Of a DNA stretch of 64,000 bases, positions 27,047 through 36,526 are shown piece by piece. Numbering within the stretch: the stretch's first letter is position 1; each line of letters starts with the position of its first letter. A program made the translations under genes and the position numbers. Source of the stretch: Terriglobia bacterium (GTDB lineage: Bacteria; Acidobacteriota; UBA6911); NCBI GenBank assembly GCA_020072565.1, contig JAIQGI010000018.1:62001-126000 (forward strand), written 5' to 3'. The notes beneath the pieces were generated by a model. The model searched no databases and was not told the DNA's origin. It saw only the letters and a program-made list of their open reading frames with translations.

Positions 27047-28351
27047 CTAGTCGGCGACGGTCGCAACAGTATCTTGAAGCACGATGCGATCGCGCCCGCC
27101 ACGTTTCCCCAGATAGAGCCGCTGGTCCGCAAGCATGACCAGGGAGGGCATCGAGGTCGCCTCGTCGGGGAAAAACGACGCTCCCATGGTGATCGTCACG
27201 CAGGTGCCGGGAAGGCGCGGCTCTGCCTCTCCCCACTTCTGCCTGAGGTTGTTCCGAATTCGTTCGGCAGTGACGCGCGCAAATCTCGGATCTGCGTCAG
27301 GGAGAATCGCCGCGAACTCTTCGCCGCCGTAACGGCATGCCATGTCACTGGACCGCAGGCTCCCACTCAATGTGGCTCCTATCAGAGTCAGTACCTTGTC
27401 GCCCGCAGGGTGCCCCAGCGAGTCGTTGTACTCTTTGAAATGGTCCACATCCAGCATCAGCAGAGCAAGAGGCCGACGCAGCCGCGAGGCGCGTTCCAGT
27501 TCCTTGGGCAGCATGTCGTCGAAAAATCCGCGGTTGTAGAGCCCCGTCAACGGGTCGCGCACAACCCTTTCACGCAGCGATTCGTACTTCTGGCGGTAAG
27601 TGAGCATCTGGAAGATGTCCTGGATCCGGACGTCGCCGCGAGGCTCGACGTATTCGGGCTTCTCGAAGAAGCGCAGGTAGAGGGACAGAACCACGGCATA
27701 GAAAATTGAGATCAGGATCTTGCCCATCCACCCGGAAAGAAAAACCGACAGAAACACTGGCTGCCCCCAAAAACTGCCGGCAGTGAAAATCAGGGTATCG
27801 ATTGAAAGAACGAGCACCATCGAGACGTAAATCCGCAAAAACAGAAAGCGGGAAACGTGCCGGCTGACCCACTCGTAGGCGATGATGACCACGATGACAT
27901 CTACGAGCAAAGCGATGGAACCGGAAAAGGCGATACGCGGATCGTGCACGAACAGCTCGCGCGGCAGATGGTAGAGGTTCTGCATGCCGCGGCCGTCGAA
28001 TTGACGGCCGAACAGAAAGGACAGAACTTCGATGGAGATGTTCGCAATGACCAAGCCGTAGATCAGCTTTCGGGCTTCAGAGGCATCCTCTCGAATGTAG
28101 ATCAGGAGAGCCGCAAAGAGGCCGGACGTGAACAATACAACCGACCCTGGGCTGACCAGGACACCGGGCGCGAGCTCCACATAGAAGGAACGCGCCAGCG
28201 TCATCTGCATCTGTTGAAAGGCACCCAGCGTGATGAAGAGCAGGGAAAGCCGGAAGCGAGTTCGCAGGCGAAACAAGACCAGCAGCAGGATTGAGACCAG
28301 CGTCGCCTGCACCCCGAGCAGGCCGATCTGGCCGTAATTGAGTTCGGGCAT
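27047..28351 (-). CDS. Membrane-bound diguanylate cyclase (GGDEF)
   Basis: A 434-residue protein with the start placed at 28351 (MPELNYGQIG); a longer reading of 68 residues upstream has low-quality sequence. Residues 1-245 hold six or seven membrane segments (for example LVSILLLVLFRL, VVLFTSGLFAALLIYI, ILISIFYAVVLSLYLRF). A short linker helix leads to a GGDEF domain (about 275-430) with RDPLTGLYNRGFF, the active-site motif GGEEF in CRYGGEEFA, and DVDHFKEYNDSLGH. All nucleotide and metal residues appear intact, so it should make cyclic di-GMP in response to a membrane signal. No PAS or EAL domain is present. The start context lacks a strong ribosome site, so the exact start is uncertain. Confidence 0.85.
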   Translation of the reverse strand: MPELNYGQIGLLGVQATLVSILLLVLFRLRTRFRLSLLFITLGAFQQMQMTLARSFYVELAPGVLVSPGSVVLFTSGLFAALLIYIREDASEARKLIYGLVIANISIEVLSFLFGRQFDGRGMQNLYHLPRELFVHDPRIAFSGSIALLVDVIVVIIAYEWVSRHVSRFLFLRIYVSMVLVLSIDTLIFTAGSFWGQPVFLSVFLSGWMGKILISIFYAVVLSLYLRFFEKPEYVEPRGDVRIQDIFQMLTYRQKYESLRERVVRDPLTGLYNRGFFDDMLPKELERASRLRRPLALLMLDVDHFKEYNDSLGHPAGDKVLTLIGATLSGSLRSSDMACRYGGEEFAAILPDADPRFARVTAERIRNNLRQKWGEAEPRLPGTCVTITMGASFFPDEATSMPSLVMLADQRLYLGKRGGRDRIVLQDTVATVAD

Positions 28352-28653
28352 GCGCCGAGGATACCACAAGGCAGCTGCCGTGCATCCCCCCGAGTTAATG
28401 TCAGCTGCAAGCACAAGGGGACATTGATCTTCTGGTTCGAGGAAGTATGCTGAACAGCAAAGTGCAAGAGGCCGGAAAACAAGCAACCGGTCGTGTTGCT
28501 GCAACGGTCTTCGCTCAAGGACCTCGACTGTGGACCGTAACCACTGCATCCGCAAGCGTGCGGCCGGACTGATTATCCAGGCCCACCTTCCTGGCGGTCA
28601 CAGGCCAGACTTGATAACCAGGATCACGCGCGGGAACGCACCGGCCCGGATTC
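28352..28653. other. Intergenic region, nothing recognised
   Basis: About 300 bases between two minus-strand genes (frameshifted S9 peptidase and GGDEF protein). No repeat, RNA or additional gene was recognised; a promoter for the GGDEF gene is expected but not evident. Confidence 0.4.
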
Positions 28654-31624
28654 CTATTTCGCTTTCTTCAAGAACGGCACGCTGTTGGTCATCCAGTCGG
28701 GCGCAGGCTTGTCCTTGAGGTAGTGGTCGTAGAACTGCTGGATACGGGCCAGGAAGTCTTTCTGGTTTTCGATATTGCGCAGGCCGTGGGCCTCGCCGGG
28801 ATACGACAGCAAAATCACATTTTTCTTGTTAAAGCGCAGGGCATTATAAAACTCGACCGCCTGCAACCACTCGACCGAGCCGTCATCCGTGCCGTGCAAG
28901 AGCAGGAGCGGCGTATTCATCGTCCGGGCGTGAAAGACCGCGGACTGGTCGATGAAGAGTTGGAGGTCGTCGTAAGGGTTCGAGCCGAATCGGCCTTGGC
29001 CGTAGATGTCGTATCGATGCTGGTTTGTGCCGCTGCTCTTCCAGAGCTGGTTGAAGTCGCTGATCAGGTCCGTCGCGGCGGCGCCGGCCACGATCGCGGC
29101 AAACATCTTCGACTGGGTGGAAATGAAAGCGGAGCCCTGGCCGCTGTAGCTGTGGCCGTGGAGGCCGATCCGCTTCGGGTCCGCATAACCCATGTCGATG
29201 ACCTTCTGAACCGCCGCCTCGACGCATTCGAGCATGTCCGAGTGAGATGTGCGCGTGTTGTAATGAATGTCAGGCTGCATGACCAGGTAGCCTTGACTCA
29301 CGAATCCTGCGAACTGCGGACTCGAGGCGTAGGCTGGCGCCTGGTACACATGGAGGTTCTGGGAATTCTTTTCGTAAAAATTGACTAACATGGGCAGCTT
29401 CTGCCCCTGCTTGTAGTCGTCCGGGATGGCCAGCGTGCCCTGCATCCGGATGCCTGCCTTGTTCTTGAAGTCGAACAGGATGCGGTGCCCCCACTGGTAT
29501 TCCGATTGCTGGGGATTGGCGTCCGTCACCTGCCTGGGATTCGAAAACTTAGTGTCCGTGACGTAATAGTTCGGGAAATCGACGAACGTCCCCTGGGTGA
29601 AAAGCAGTCGGTCTGCCTTTTTCGCCTTGGTCACACCGCCGAAAGCCTTGTCTTCGTAAATAAGTCTTTTCAGATCCTTGCCGTTGAGCTCGTAGAAACC
29701 CGCTTTCTTTGTCCACTCGCCGAAGGCCGTAAGGAGCACAGGCTTGGAGAGGTCGATGGTCCGGTCCTGCTGGCGTCCTCCTGGTCCGCCTGCCTGCCGG
29801 TCGTCGAGATCTGGATCCTCCTCGCCTTCCTCCCTGGTGGTAACAGCCTGATCTGCTTCGCCTCCAAGGGGCTGGTATCGGAAGCGGATCTCTTCCCTGG
29901 TGCCCACACCCCCGGTCAGGTTCACTGCGGGCGAACCGTCATAGGGCTGCAGGTAAAGGTCGTATTTGTGGTTGAGAACTACTCCCCGGCCGTCTTTTGC
30001 GAATCCCGCAACGCGGTAGGAGGGTTTGGTACCGGGATGGTCATAGTCCTTGTCGACAAAGCTGACCGCGGCGCGCTGCGTCAGGTTTTTCGTTTCGCCG
30101 GTCTCGATGACGTAATCCCAGACGTGGCCGTCCTTCCAGTAGAGGAAGTGTTTGGAGTCGGGTGACAAACCCAGCGTCTCGCCCTGCGCCTTGAACATCG
30201 GCGTCCGCTCGCCGGTTGTCGTGTTGACGCGATAGTAATCGGACTTGGACTCCTCCCAGTCGGAGATGTAGGCGCGATCGTCGCGGCCGATACCCCAGGC
30301 CTCGTTCTGGGTGAGCTGGATCGTGCGCATGCTCTCGTCCGTGAGCCGGACGAATTTTTTGGTGCTGAGGATAGAAACGGCCCGAAAGGTGAAGTTCCGG
30401 TCGGTGTTGGCGCGGATCATCTGCTCGGCCTGGATGCGGTCGTCCTTCCAGTGCCAGATGTCGACATTGGCGACCGCCGGCGCGTCGTCCCTTTTCTTCT
30501 CAGGCTCCTTCTCCTGCTCCTTGATGCCGAAGAAGACCTTGCTCAGATCCTCACTCCAGGACAAGGCGGCTTTTTCGCTGATGACCATGTCCTTGGGAAA
30601 ATCGGCGGCGTCGGTCGATTTGAATTCGAAACCTTCGGGCTCCTTGTCCATCCCCTTGAAGGCCAGGAGACTGTTTTCTCGCTCGACAAAACCAGTCTTC
30701 TTTGCGCCTTTGAGCAAGGCAAGCGCCGTTCCTTCGTCGTTCCAGACCAGTCGCTCGTAGAGTGCTTTGCCGCTGTCCAGGGTCCGGCGCATGCCAGTGG
30801 CGAGGGACAAAACGGAGATGCCGTTCCCGGTCATGTCCGCGGCATCGGTGGCAAAGGCCAGCAGCGTGCCTCCCTTGTTCACGGCAAATTCTCCGGTGCT
30901 GCCAAACAGTTCGTCCACCCCGCGGTCGAGTCGCCGGATGATCAAGTCTGTGCCGTTATGAGTGGCTTCGCGATCGAGCTTCGGCCGCTTGATGATCAGG
31001 ACCCGTGAACCCTCGGCAAAGGCGAAGGAGGCAACGTTGTCCCAGGACGTCTTTTCGCCGCTCGCCAGGTTGAGCAGTTCCAGCAGGCGCGTGGGTGCGG
31101 CTGCAGGCGCCGCACCTGTTGTGCTTTGAGCCCCGCCCCGGCCGCCCGAAGTCGCGGGCGCGGCGCCGCGTCCAGCAGTTCCGCGCGCGCCGGCGGCACC
31201 GGTGCGCTCAGGGGGATACACGAAATAGGCAATCCAACGGGAGTCATCGGAGAACTGGGGGCCGCCTCCGCCACCGGCTGCAGGGCCGCCGGGCGCCGGC
31301 GCCACGTCCGCCGGCTCCCTGGGATCCGATCGAAATCGTGTACAGCTTTTCGCCATCGAGTTGCTTGACATAGAGAGTCGAGTCCCCCTCGCGGGGCCGG
31401 TAGATGGAGCACGCCCATTGGCCGTCCTCAGAGGGGGCGACTGAGGCGATCGACCGCCAGCGTCCGTAGTCTGCGACAGTCAGGGCTTTCTTCTCGCCGG
31501 CGGCCTGTTGCGCCGGCTGAGCCTGGTTTTGTGCGGGGGGCCCGGCCTGGAATCCCCCTGCCGGAACGATAGTGAGCGAAATCGCGGCCACAAGAACGGA
31601 CAAGCAAAATTGGAATTTCTTCAT
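28654..31624 (-). pseudogene. S9 family peptidase with a frameshift near the N-terminus
   Basis: The N-terminal part (ATG at 31622-31624, ribosome site GGGAGAGG) encodes a signal peptide and the propeller start ending KQLDGEKLYTI; the remainder continues in another frame from DPREPADVAPAPGG to the stop at 28654, the switch lying around 31320-31345. The combined product would be about 990 residues: exported, beta-propeller with a Gly/Ala-rich insertion, and an S9 hydrolase domain with nucleophile in GHSYSGQG, acid in HGTDDGSVEW and histidine in PGEAHGLRN. Everything after the shift is intact, so this is a recent lesion, a consensus error in a GC-rich stretch, or (less likely) a slippage site. 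Confidence 0.8.
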
Positions 31625-32001
31625 TGGCGCCTCTCCCTGACGGATTGACTCGATCGCGAAAATTCACCTCGATGGCAGAATTGCAACGTCGGCGTTCATT
31701 CGGAGCGGTGCTTCTGCGACTCGAAGTGCAAATAAGACCTGGTGGGGCCTCGAGGCCCGGCTACGATTCCTCCCCTCCACGGGGGGCAGGTAGCAAAGTC
31801 AGCTGCACTGAGCGCTCCGAGGCCTGAACATGTAGCTTTTCCAACTGTGGTGCCGGCTCCGGAGCCCGGGCATCTTGCGGATCATACGCCAAAAGGATGT
31901 TGCGGCAGCAGAATTTTCAGGAAAACCTCTAAGGCCGGCATCGCCTGGCATGTGATACTGCTCTCGTTGCTGGGCGCTGAGACTTTGCGGCACGGGCATT
32001 C
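31625..32001. other. Intergenic region left of the TonB-receptor relic
   Basis: The first half of a 745-base gap between divergent genes (31625-32369). Apart from the receptor relic at 32002-32220 I recognise no gene, RNA or clear promoter. The final bases of the gap (32355-32360, GAGGA) form the ribosome site of the transporter gene. Confidence 0.4.
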
Positions 32002-32220
32002 TTAGAACCGATAGGCCAGGGTCAGATCGAGACGCCTGGCCGGCAGCCAGTAGTACTGCGCGTCGCCGAGCTCGCTCTCGGACACCGGCGGCCTTCTGTC
32101 GGTGAGATTGATGCCGTCCAGCCGCAGTTCGTATTTTCCGAAGCGATAGCCGAAGCTGGCACCGACTGTTACATAGCCGCCCGCGAGCGTCGTGTTTCTC
32201 TTGTTGAGAAACAGGGGAAA
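32002..32220 (-). pseudogene. TonB-dependent receptor C-terminal remnant
   Basis: The minus-strand frame, bounded upstream by TGA at 32221-32223 and ending at TAA 32002-32004, encodes 72 residues: TTLAGGYVTVGASFGYRFGK, then ELRLDGINLTDRRPPVSESE and LDLTLAYRF with a terminal Phe. This is the last three beta strands of an outer-membrane TonB-dependent receptor, including the conserved NLTDRRPP element and the C-terminal aromatic residue used by the BAM machinery. The plug and most of the barrel are gone, so it is a relic. Confidence 0.8.
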
Positions 32221-32369
32221 TCACCCGAGGCGCTCATGATAGTCGGGTTTACGAACTACTACCAGTGTTCGTAGAAGATCCGGGCAGTAGGCAAGGTCCC
32301 TTCGCAGCCATCAAACGCTTGCCATCGCTCGCCCGCCTACGTTAACCTTCGCGGTGAGGAAACGTCATC

Positions 32370-33578
32370 TTGAATTCTACATCCAGCGCTGTGCCGCCGC
32401 GGAAGGCGCGCTTTGGCTTCCTGCTCCCCCGACTGAATCGCCACGAGATCTCAGGCTCGCTGGGTGATCTGGGGACATTTATCCCCCTCTTGGTCGGGAT
32501 GAGCATTACTAATGGATTGGATTTCACATCGGCGCTGTTTTTTGCAGGTCTATTCAACATCGTCACAGGTTTGACGTTTTCCATCCCGATGGCTGTGCAG
32601 CCGATGAAGGCCATAGCAGCCGTTGCGATTTCTGAACACCTCCCTCTGGGGCAGATTCTTGCTGCAGGGATCTGGACCAGCCTGATTATTCTCATCCTAG
32701 GTATCACCGGGCTCATCACCGTCGTGGATCGCATCATACCGAAACCGGTTGTTCGGGGGCTTCAGTTGGGGCTGGGTCTGCAACTGCTGATAAAGGGTGT
32801 GCAGCTTGTGCGTGATACCAATGTGCTTTGGGGATTGGACAGTGTCAGTATTGGAATCCTGGGCTTCGCATTGGTGCTCGCTTTTGCTTCGTCCAGCAAG
32901 GTCCCTTCCGCACTGATTCTGTTTGTGGCCGGATTGGGCCTGGCCATTGTCATCAACACGGGAGTCGTGTCGTCGCTTCGCCCGGGCTTCCATATTCCTC
33001 ACTGGGTGCCGTTGACCCGGGATGACTTCCTCGGCTCCTTTTTTCGCGCCGCTCTGCCTCAGATTCCGTTGACTACTCTGAACTCAGTGATCGCTGTTTG
33101 CGCACTTTCTGTCGACCTGTTTCCCAATCGGCCCGCGCGACCGAGAAGTGTCGCCGTCAGTGTTGGTCTGATGAATCTCGTATCCGGTTGGTTTGGAGCC
33201 ATGCCCATGTGTCACGGTGCCGGGGGTCTGGCCGGGCAGTATCGGTTTGGAGCCCGCAGCAGCGCCAGCATTTTATTCCTCGGCAGCGTAAAGCTCTTAC
33301 TGGCGGTGTTCTTCGGTGGGTCTTTGCTTACGCTGCTTCACGTCTATCCTGCCTCAATCCTGGGAGTTCTGCTCAGCATCAGTGGGCTGGAGCTGGCCCT
33401 CGTTGCGACAGATCAGAGGGAGCGCGTGCCCGCGACGATCATGTTCGGGACTGCTGCGGGGGTACTGGCCCTCGGCAGTACCGCAACCGGGTTTGCCATG
33501 GGCTGGATCCTCGCGTTGCTGATCGGGTGGAGGAAAAACGATAACGGTATGCCGGAAAGAGGGCCGCAGAAGAAGTAA
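32370..33578 (+). CDS. MOT1-type (SulP-related) molybdate/sulfate transporter
   Basis: A 402-residue inner-membrane protein with about ten hydrophobic segments. ISGSLGDLGTFIPLLVGMS near residue 25 and SIPMAVQPMKAIAAVAISEH near residue 72 are the signatures of the MOT1 molybdate transporter family (PF16983), relatives of SulP sulfate transporters; the second half repeats the pattern (PMCHGAGGLAGQYRFGARS). Family members import molybdate with high affinity, and some may carry sulfate. Next to dsr genes either ion would make sense. The start is TTG, supported by GAGGA nine bases upstream. The gene converges on cydB with only 11 bases between stops. Confidence 0.8.
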   Translation: MNSTSSAVPPRKARFGFLLPRLNRHEISGSLGDLGTFIPLLVGMSITNGLDFTSALFFAGLFNIVTGLTFSIPMAVQPMKAIAAVAISEHLPLGQILAAGIWTSLIILILGITGLITVVDRIIPKPVVRGLQLGLGLQLLIKGVQLVRDTNVLWGLDSVSIGILGFALVLAFASSSKVPSALILFVAGLGLAIVINTGVVSSLRPGFHIPHWVPLTRDDFLGSFFRAALPQIPLTTLNSVIAVCALSVDLFPNRPARPRSVAVSVGLMNLVSGWFGAMPMCHGAGGLAGQYRFGARSSASILFLGSVKLLLAVFFGGSLLTLLHVYPASILGVLLSISGLELALVATDQRERVPATIMFGTAAGVLALGSTATGFAMGWILALLIGWRKNDNGMPERGPQKK

Positions 33579-33589
33579 TATGAGATCCT

Positions 33590-34612
33590 TCAATAGCTGA
33601 ACCGGTCCAGTTTGACCTTACCTCGGAATACCCAGTATATACTTGCCGTATACGAGAGAACCAGAGGCACTCCGATGATCGCGATTACCAGCATGATGCC
33701 GAGAGTTTTCGGAGAAGATGCCGCGTTATAGACCGTCAGGCTGTTCGCGGGGTCGTTGGCGGCCGTTACGATATCGGGGTACATGCCGATGCCGAAAAGC
33801 GTCATCAGCGCTGCCATGGCAGCGCATGAGGAAAGAAATGCATAAAAATCACGGCCATGGTGGATCTCCCGGGGAATGTTGGCGATCGCCAGCGTGTTCA
33901 GGAGCGAAATGCCGAAGAAAACTGGATGGGTCTTGATCGCAACCACCATGTGCGGCACGTAGAGAAGCGTCGCCATGGTCGTGATCGTATAGCAGAGACT
34001 GAAGAAGATGATGGCGTTTTTGACCCAGCCGCGGACCCTCTCATGCAAAGTGCCTTCGGTTTTCAACACCAGATAGATGGCTCCGTGCATCATGAACAGA
34101 GCGACCGTGGTTACTCCCACCAGCAGCGAGTAAGGATTCAACAGTCCCAGGAAAGTTCCGGCATACTCGTGGTCCGGACGCAGCGGCACGCCCCAGGCGA
34201 TGTTACCCAAGGCCACCCCCAAAAGGAGGCTTGAGGCAAGACTGGTCACGCTGAAGCTGATGTCCCAGGTTTTGCGCCACCAGACCATGGGTTGCTTACT
34301 GCGGAACTCGATGGCCACAGCCCGAAAGATAAGCATCACGAGCAGCAGCATGAGCGCCATATAAAAGCCCGAGAAGACCGTGGCGTAGACATGAGGGAAC
34401 GCCGCGAAGAGAGCACCCCCGCCGGTGACCAGCCATACCTCGTTCCCGTCCCAGACCGGCCCGATGGCATTGAGCATGATCCGGCGCTCCTCGTCCTTTT
34501 TGGCCAGGAGGTGGAGGGCTCCGACCCCAAGATCAAACCCGTCCAGCAGTGCATAGCCGGTCAGCAGCACCCCTACCAGAACAAACCACACCGTGTTGAG
34601 GTCCAGGGTCAT
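33590..34612 (-). CDS. cydB: Cytochrome bd ubiquinol/menaquinol oxidase subunit II
   Basis: A 340-residue membrane protein beginning [16 protein letters not shown] at 34612; the ATG overlaps the cydA stop (ATGA). It carries the CydB features YALLDGFDLGVGAL, PVWDGNEVWLVTGGGALFAAFP and about eight membrane helices. It pairs with CydA to reduce oxygen to water with quinol as donor, with high oxygen affinity and no proton pumping. Length is somewhat shorter than E. coli CydB (379), which is common. In the window it gives an oxygen-respiring or oxygen-protecting route beside dissimilatory sulfite reductase genes. Confidence 0.92.
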   Translation of the reverse strand: MTLDLNTVWFVLVGVLLTGYALLDGFDLGVGALHLLAKKDEERRIMLNAIGPVWDGNEVWLVTGGGALFAAFPHVYATVFSGFYMALMLLLVMLIFRAVAIEFRSKQPMVWWRKTWDISFSVTSLASSLLLGVALGNIAWGVPLRPDHEYAGTFLGLLNPYSLLVGVTTVALFMMHGAIYLVLKTEGTLHERVRGWVKNAIIFFSLCYTITTMATLLYVPHMVVAIKTHPVFFGISLLNTLAIANIPREIHHGRDFYAFLSSCAAMAALMTLFGIGMYPDIVTAANDPANSLTVYNAASSPKTLGIMLVIAIIGVPLVLSYTASIYWVFRGKVKLDRFSY

Positions 34613-35964
34613 TGCAGCACCGCCTTTCCGTGCAACCCGTCTTCCTCCTCGATGGGCCCCTGTCTGATCTTGTGATCCAGAAGGTAGATGAACAAAGCGA
34701 ATAGCAGGAGGTATACGAATGAGAACAGGATCAGGGACGCAAGCGTCTCCCCCGCGCCGACTACCCTGGATATGCCATCTCTGGTGCGCAGCAGCCCATA
34801 GACGATCCAAGGTTGACGCCCAACCTCGGCCGACAACCATCCAAGCTGGTTGGCGAATTGCGGGAGGCCGACGGCGAACACATAGATCCATAGCAGCCCA
34901 CGGTTTTGGAACAGGGTCCCGCGGAGCCAGCAAAAACCGCCGAGCAGGCTGAGCACTATAAGTGCCACGCCGATGGTGACCATGGCATGGTAAGTCTGAA
35001 ACACAGCGTTCACCGGCGGCCGGTCCTCAGGTGCGAAGGCCTTGAGGCCGGTCACGGGTTTCTGGAAGTCTCCCGAGATCAGCCAGCTGAGCATGCCGGG
35101 GATGGCAACCGAAAACTCAACCCGCTCGGTGCGTTGGTTAACCCAGCCGAACAGATTCATTGCGCCCGGGGCGCTCGCCGCGTAGTGACCTTCAAATGCC
35201 GCCAGTTTAGCGGGCTGCGTTCGTGCCACGCCCACCGCGCTCGAGTGACCCGTGATCAGCTGAAGCGGCGAGCCCACCAGCGCCATCAGCAAACCGATTC
35301 TCAACGAAGCCCGGGCGAACTCGAGGTGACGCTTCTTGATCAGGTAGAAGGCGCTCACGCTGATGACAAGGAAAGCGCCTGTCTGGAGAGCAGCTGCCAG
35401 GACATGGCTGAGCCGATCCAGAGTGGAGGGATTCAGAATGACATCCTGAAAGGAGACAACCTCCGCCCTTATCCCCGAAGTCGTTTCGACAAGATGGAAT
35501 CCGGCCGGAGTCTGCTGCCAGGAGTTGGCTACAATGATCCAGACCGCACTGAAAATGGAACCCAGCGACACCATCAAGGTGGAGAAAAAGTGCATCCTCG
35601 GGCTCACCCGATCCCAACCGAAGAGCAGGAGTGCGAGAAATCCCGACTCCAGAAAAAACGCGAAGATGCCCTCGGCCGCTAGGGCGCTGCCGAAAACGTC
35701 GCCGACAAACCGTGAGTACGCCGCCCAGTTCGTGCCGAACTGAAACTCCATCACGATCCCCGATGCCACACCGATGGCAAACATGAGACCAAAGATCTTC
35801 ACCCAGTAGCGCGTCATCTCGTGATAAAGCTGCCGCCTGGTCGCCAGGTAGGTGCCCTCCATGACGACGAGGATCAGTCCCAAGCCGATGGAGAAGGGGG
35901 GAAAAATATAGTGGAATCCTATCGTCAGCGCAAACTGCAGCCGCGCCAGCATCAGGACGTCCAT
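34609..35964 (-). CDS. cydA: Cytochrome bd oxidase subunit I (short Q-loop type)
   Basis: A 451-residue membrane protein. The start at 35964 ([20 protein letters not shown]) has GAGGAGGAT upstream and is preferred to a longer upstream reading. Haem ligands are suggested by the His in [17 protein letters not shown] (b595), and by the conserved helices around [13 protein letters not shown] and [11 protein letters not shown] (b558 His/Met region). The Q-loop between them is short, as in the CIO/short-loop class. It forms the quinol-oxidising, oxygen-reducing core with CydB, whose gene overlaps by four bases. No cydX or cydCD is present nearby. Confidence 0.92.
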   Translation of the reverse strand: MDVLMLARLQFALTIGFHYIFPPFSIGLGLILVVMEGTYLATRRQLYHEMTRYWVKIFGLMFAIGVASGIVMEFQFGTNWAAYSRFVGDVFGSALAAEGIFAFFLESGFLALLLFGWDRVSPRMHFFSTLMVSLGSIFSAVWIIVANSWQQTPAGFHLVETTSGIRAEVVSFQDVILNPSTLDRLSHVLAAALQTGAFLVISVSAFYLIKKRHLEFARASLRIGLLMALVGSPLQLITGHSSAVGVARTQPAKLAAFEGHYAASAPGAMNLFGWVNQRTERVEFSVAIPGMLSWLISGDFQKPVTGLKAFAPEDRPPVNAVFQTYHAMVTIGVALIVLSLLGGFCWLRGTLFQNRGLLWIYVFAVGLPQFANQLGWLSAEVGRQPWIVYGLLRTRDGISRVVGAGETLASLILFSFVYLLLFALFIYLLDHKIRQGPIEEEDGLHGKAVLQ

Positions 35965-36172
35965 CGGATCCTCCTCTCGGGGCTCTGCGCCGCGCGTGGT
36001 CTGCCAGTGGCGTCTCCTTCCAGGCCCCGCCAAAGTGGGTACTATGACTGACGGGCTTTATACGACACCGGGCGCAAATTCGCAAGCGGCAACGCCTCCC
36101 ACTTTGGATTTTTGAAATAGGATTTTGGATTGAGCCGTGAAGGAGGCCGAAAGTCTGATGCCGGATGGCGGT

Positions 36173-36415
36173 TCAGGCAAGATCGTCCTGGCCCGGCGAG
36201 GAGCCGGACAAGCCGCGCGGATGTCCCCATTCAAAGCGGCACGTGAGGCAGGCCCAGCGAGGATCGTTCCCCGTGGGCGCGCGCCTGTCGAGTAGGGCCC
36301 TGCGGTTCTGCAAATCCTCCTGCAGCTTCTTGTCTGCAGCAGGGAAGTCGTACAAGACTGCGGCGATGTGGCCGGAGCCGCAAGACGGGCACCTTGCTGG
36401 TCTGGCGGAAGTCAT
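36173..36415 (-). CDS. Small zinc-ribbon protein
   Basis: An 80-residue protein starting at 36415 (MTSARPARCPSCGSG), with GGAG eleven bases upstream. Two CxxC pairs, CPSCGSGHI at residues 9-17 and CLTCRFEWGHP near residue 55, form a zinc ribbon; between them lies YDFPAADKKLQEDLQNRRAL. Small proteins of the pattern CPxCGS...(E/D)L...CxxCxHEW occur widely and have no assigned function. The gene is bracketed by AATCCAAAATC-type repeats at 36105-36132 and 36494-36526. Nucleic-acid or metal binding is possible. Confidence 0.6.
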   Translation of the reverse strand: MTSARPARCPSCGSGHIAAVLYDFPAADKKLQEDLQNRRALLDRRAPTGNDPRWACLTCRFEWGHPRGLSGSSPGQDDLA

Positions 36416-36493
36416 TTCTTTTGAGACTCCAGGATTCGAAGAGTCGAAGAAGGTCCCTTTAGGTTCTTTGGATTCCTCGCGTATATGCCGTTT

Positions 36494-36526
36494 GAATCTG
36501 AAATCCAAAATCCGCAATCCAAAATC
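36494..36526. repeat. AATCCAAAATC direct repeat flanking the zinc-ribbon gene
   Basis: GAATCTGAAATCCAAAATCC followed by a second AATCCAAAATC. A related segment in the opposite orientation (GGATTTTTGAAATAGGATTT) lies at 36105-36132 on the other side of the zinc-ribbon gene. Similar AATCCAAAATC words recur in intergenic DNA of many environmental genomes. Confidence 0.55.
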
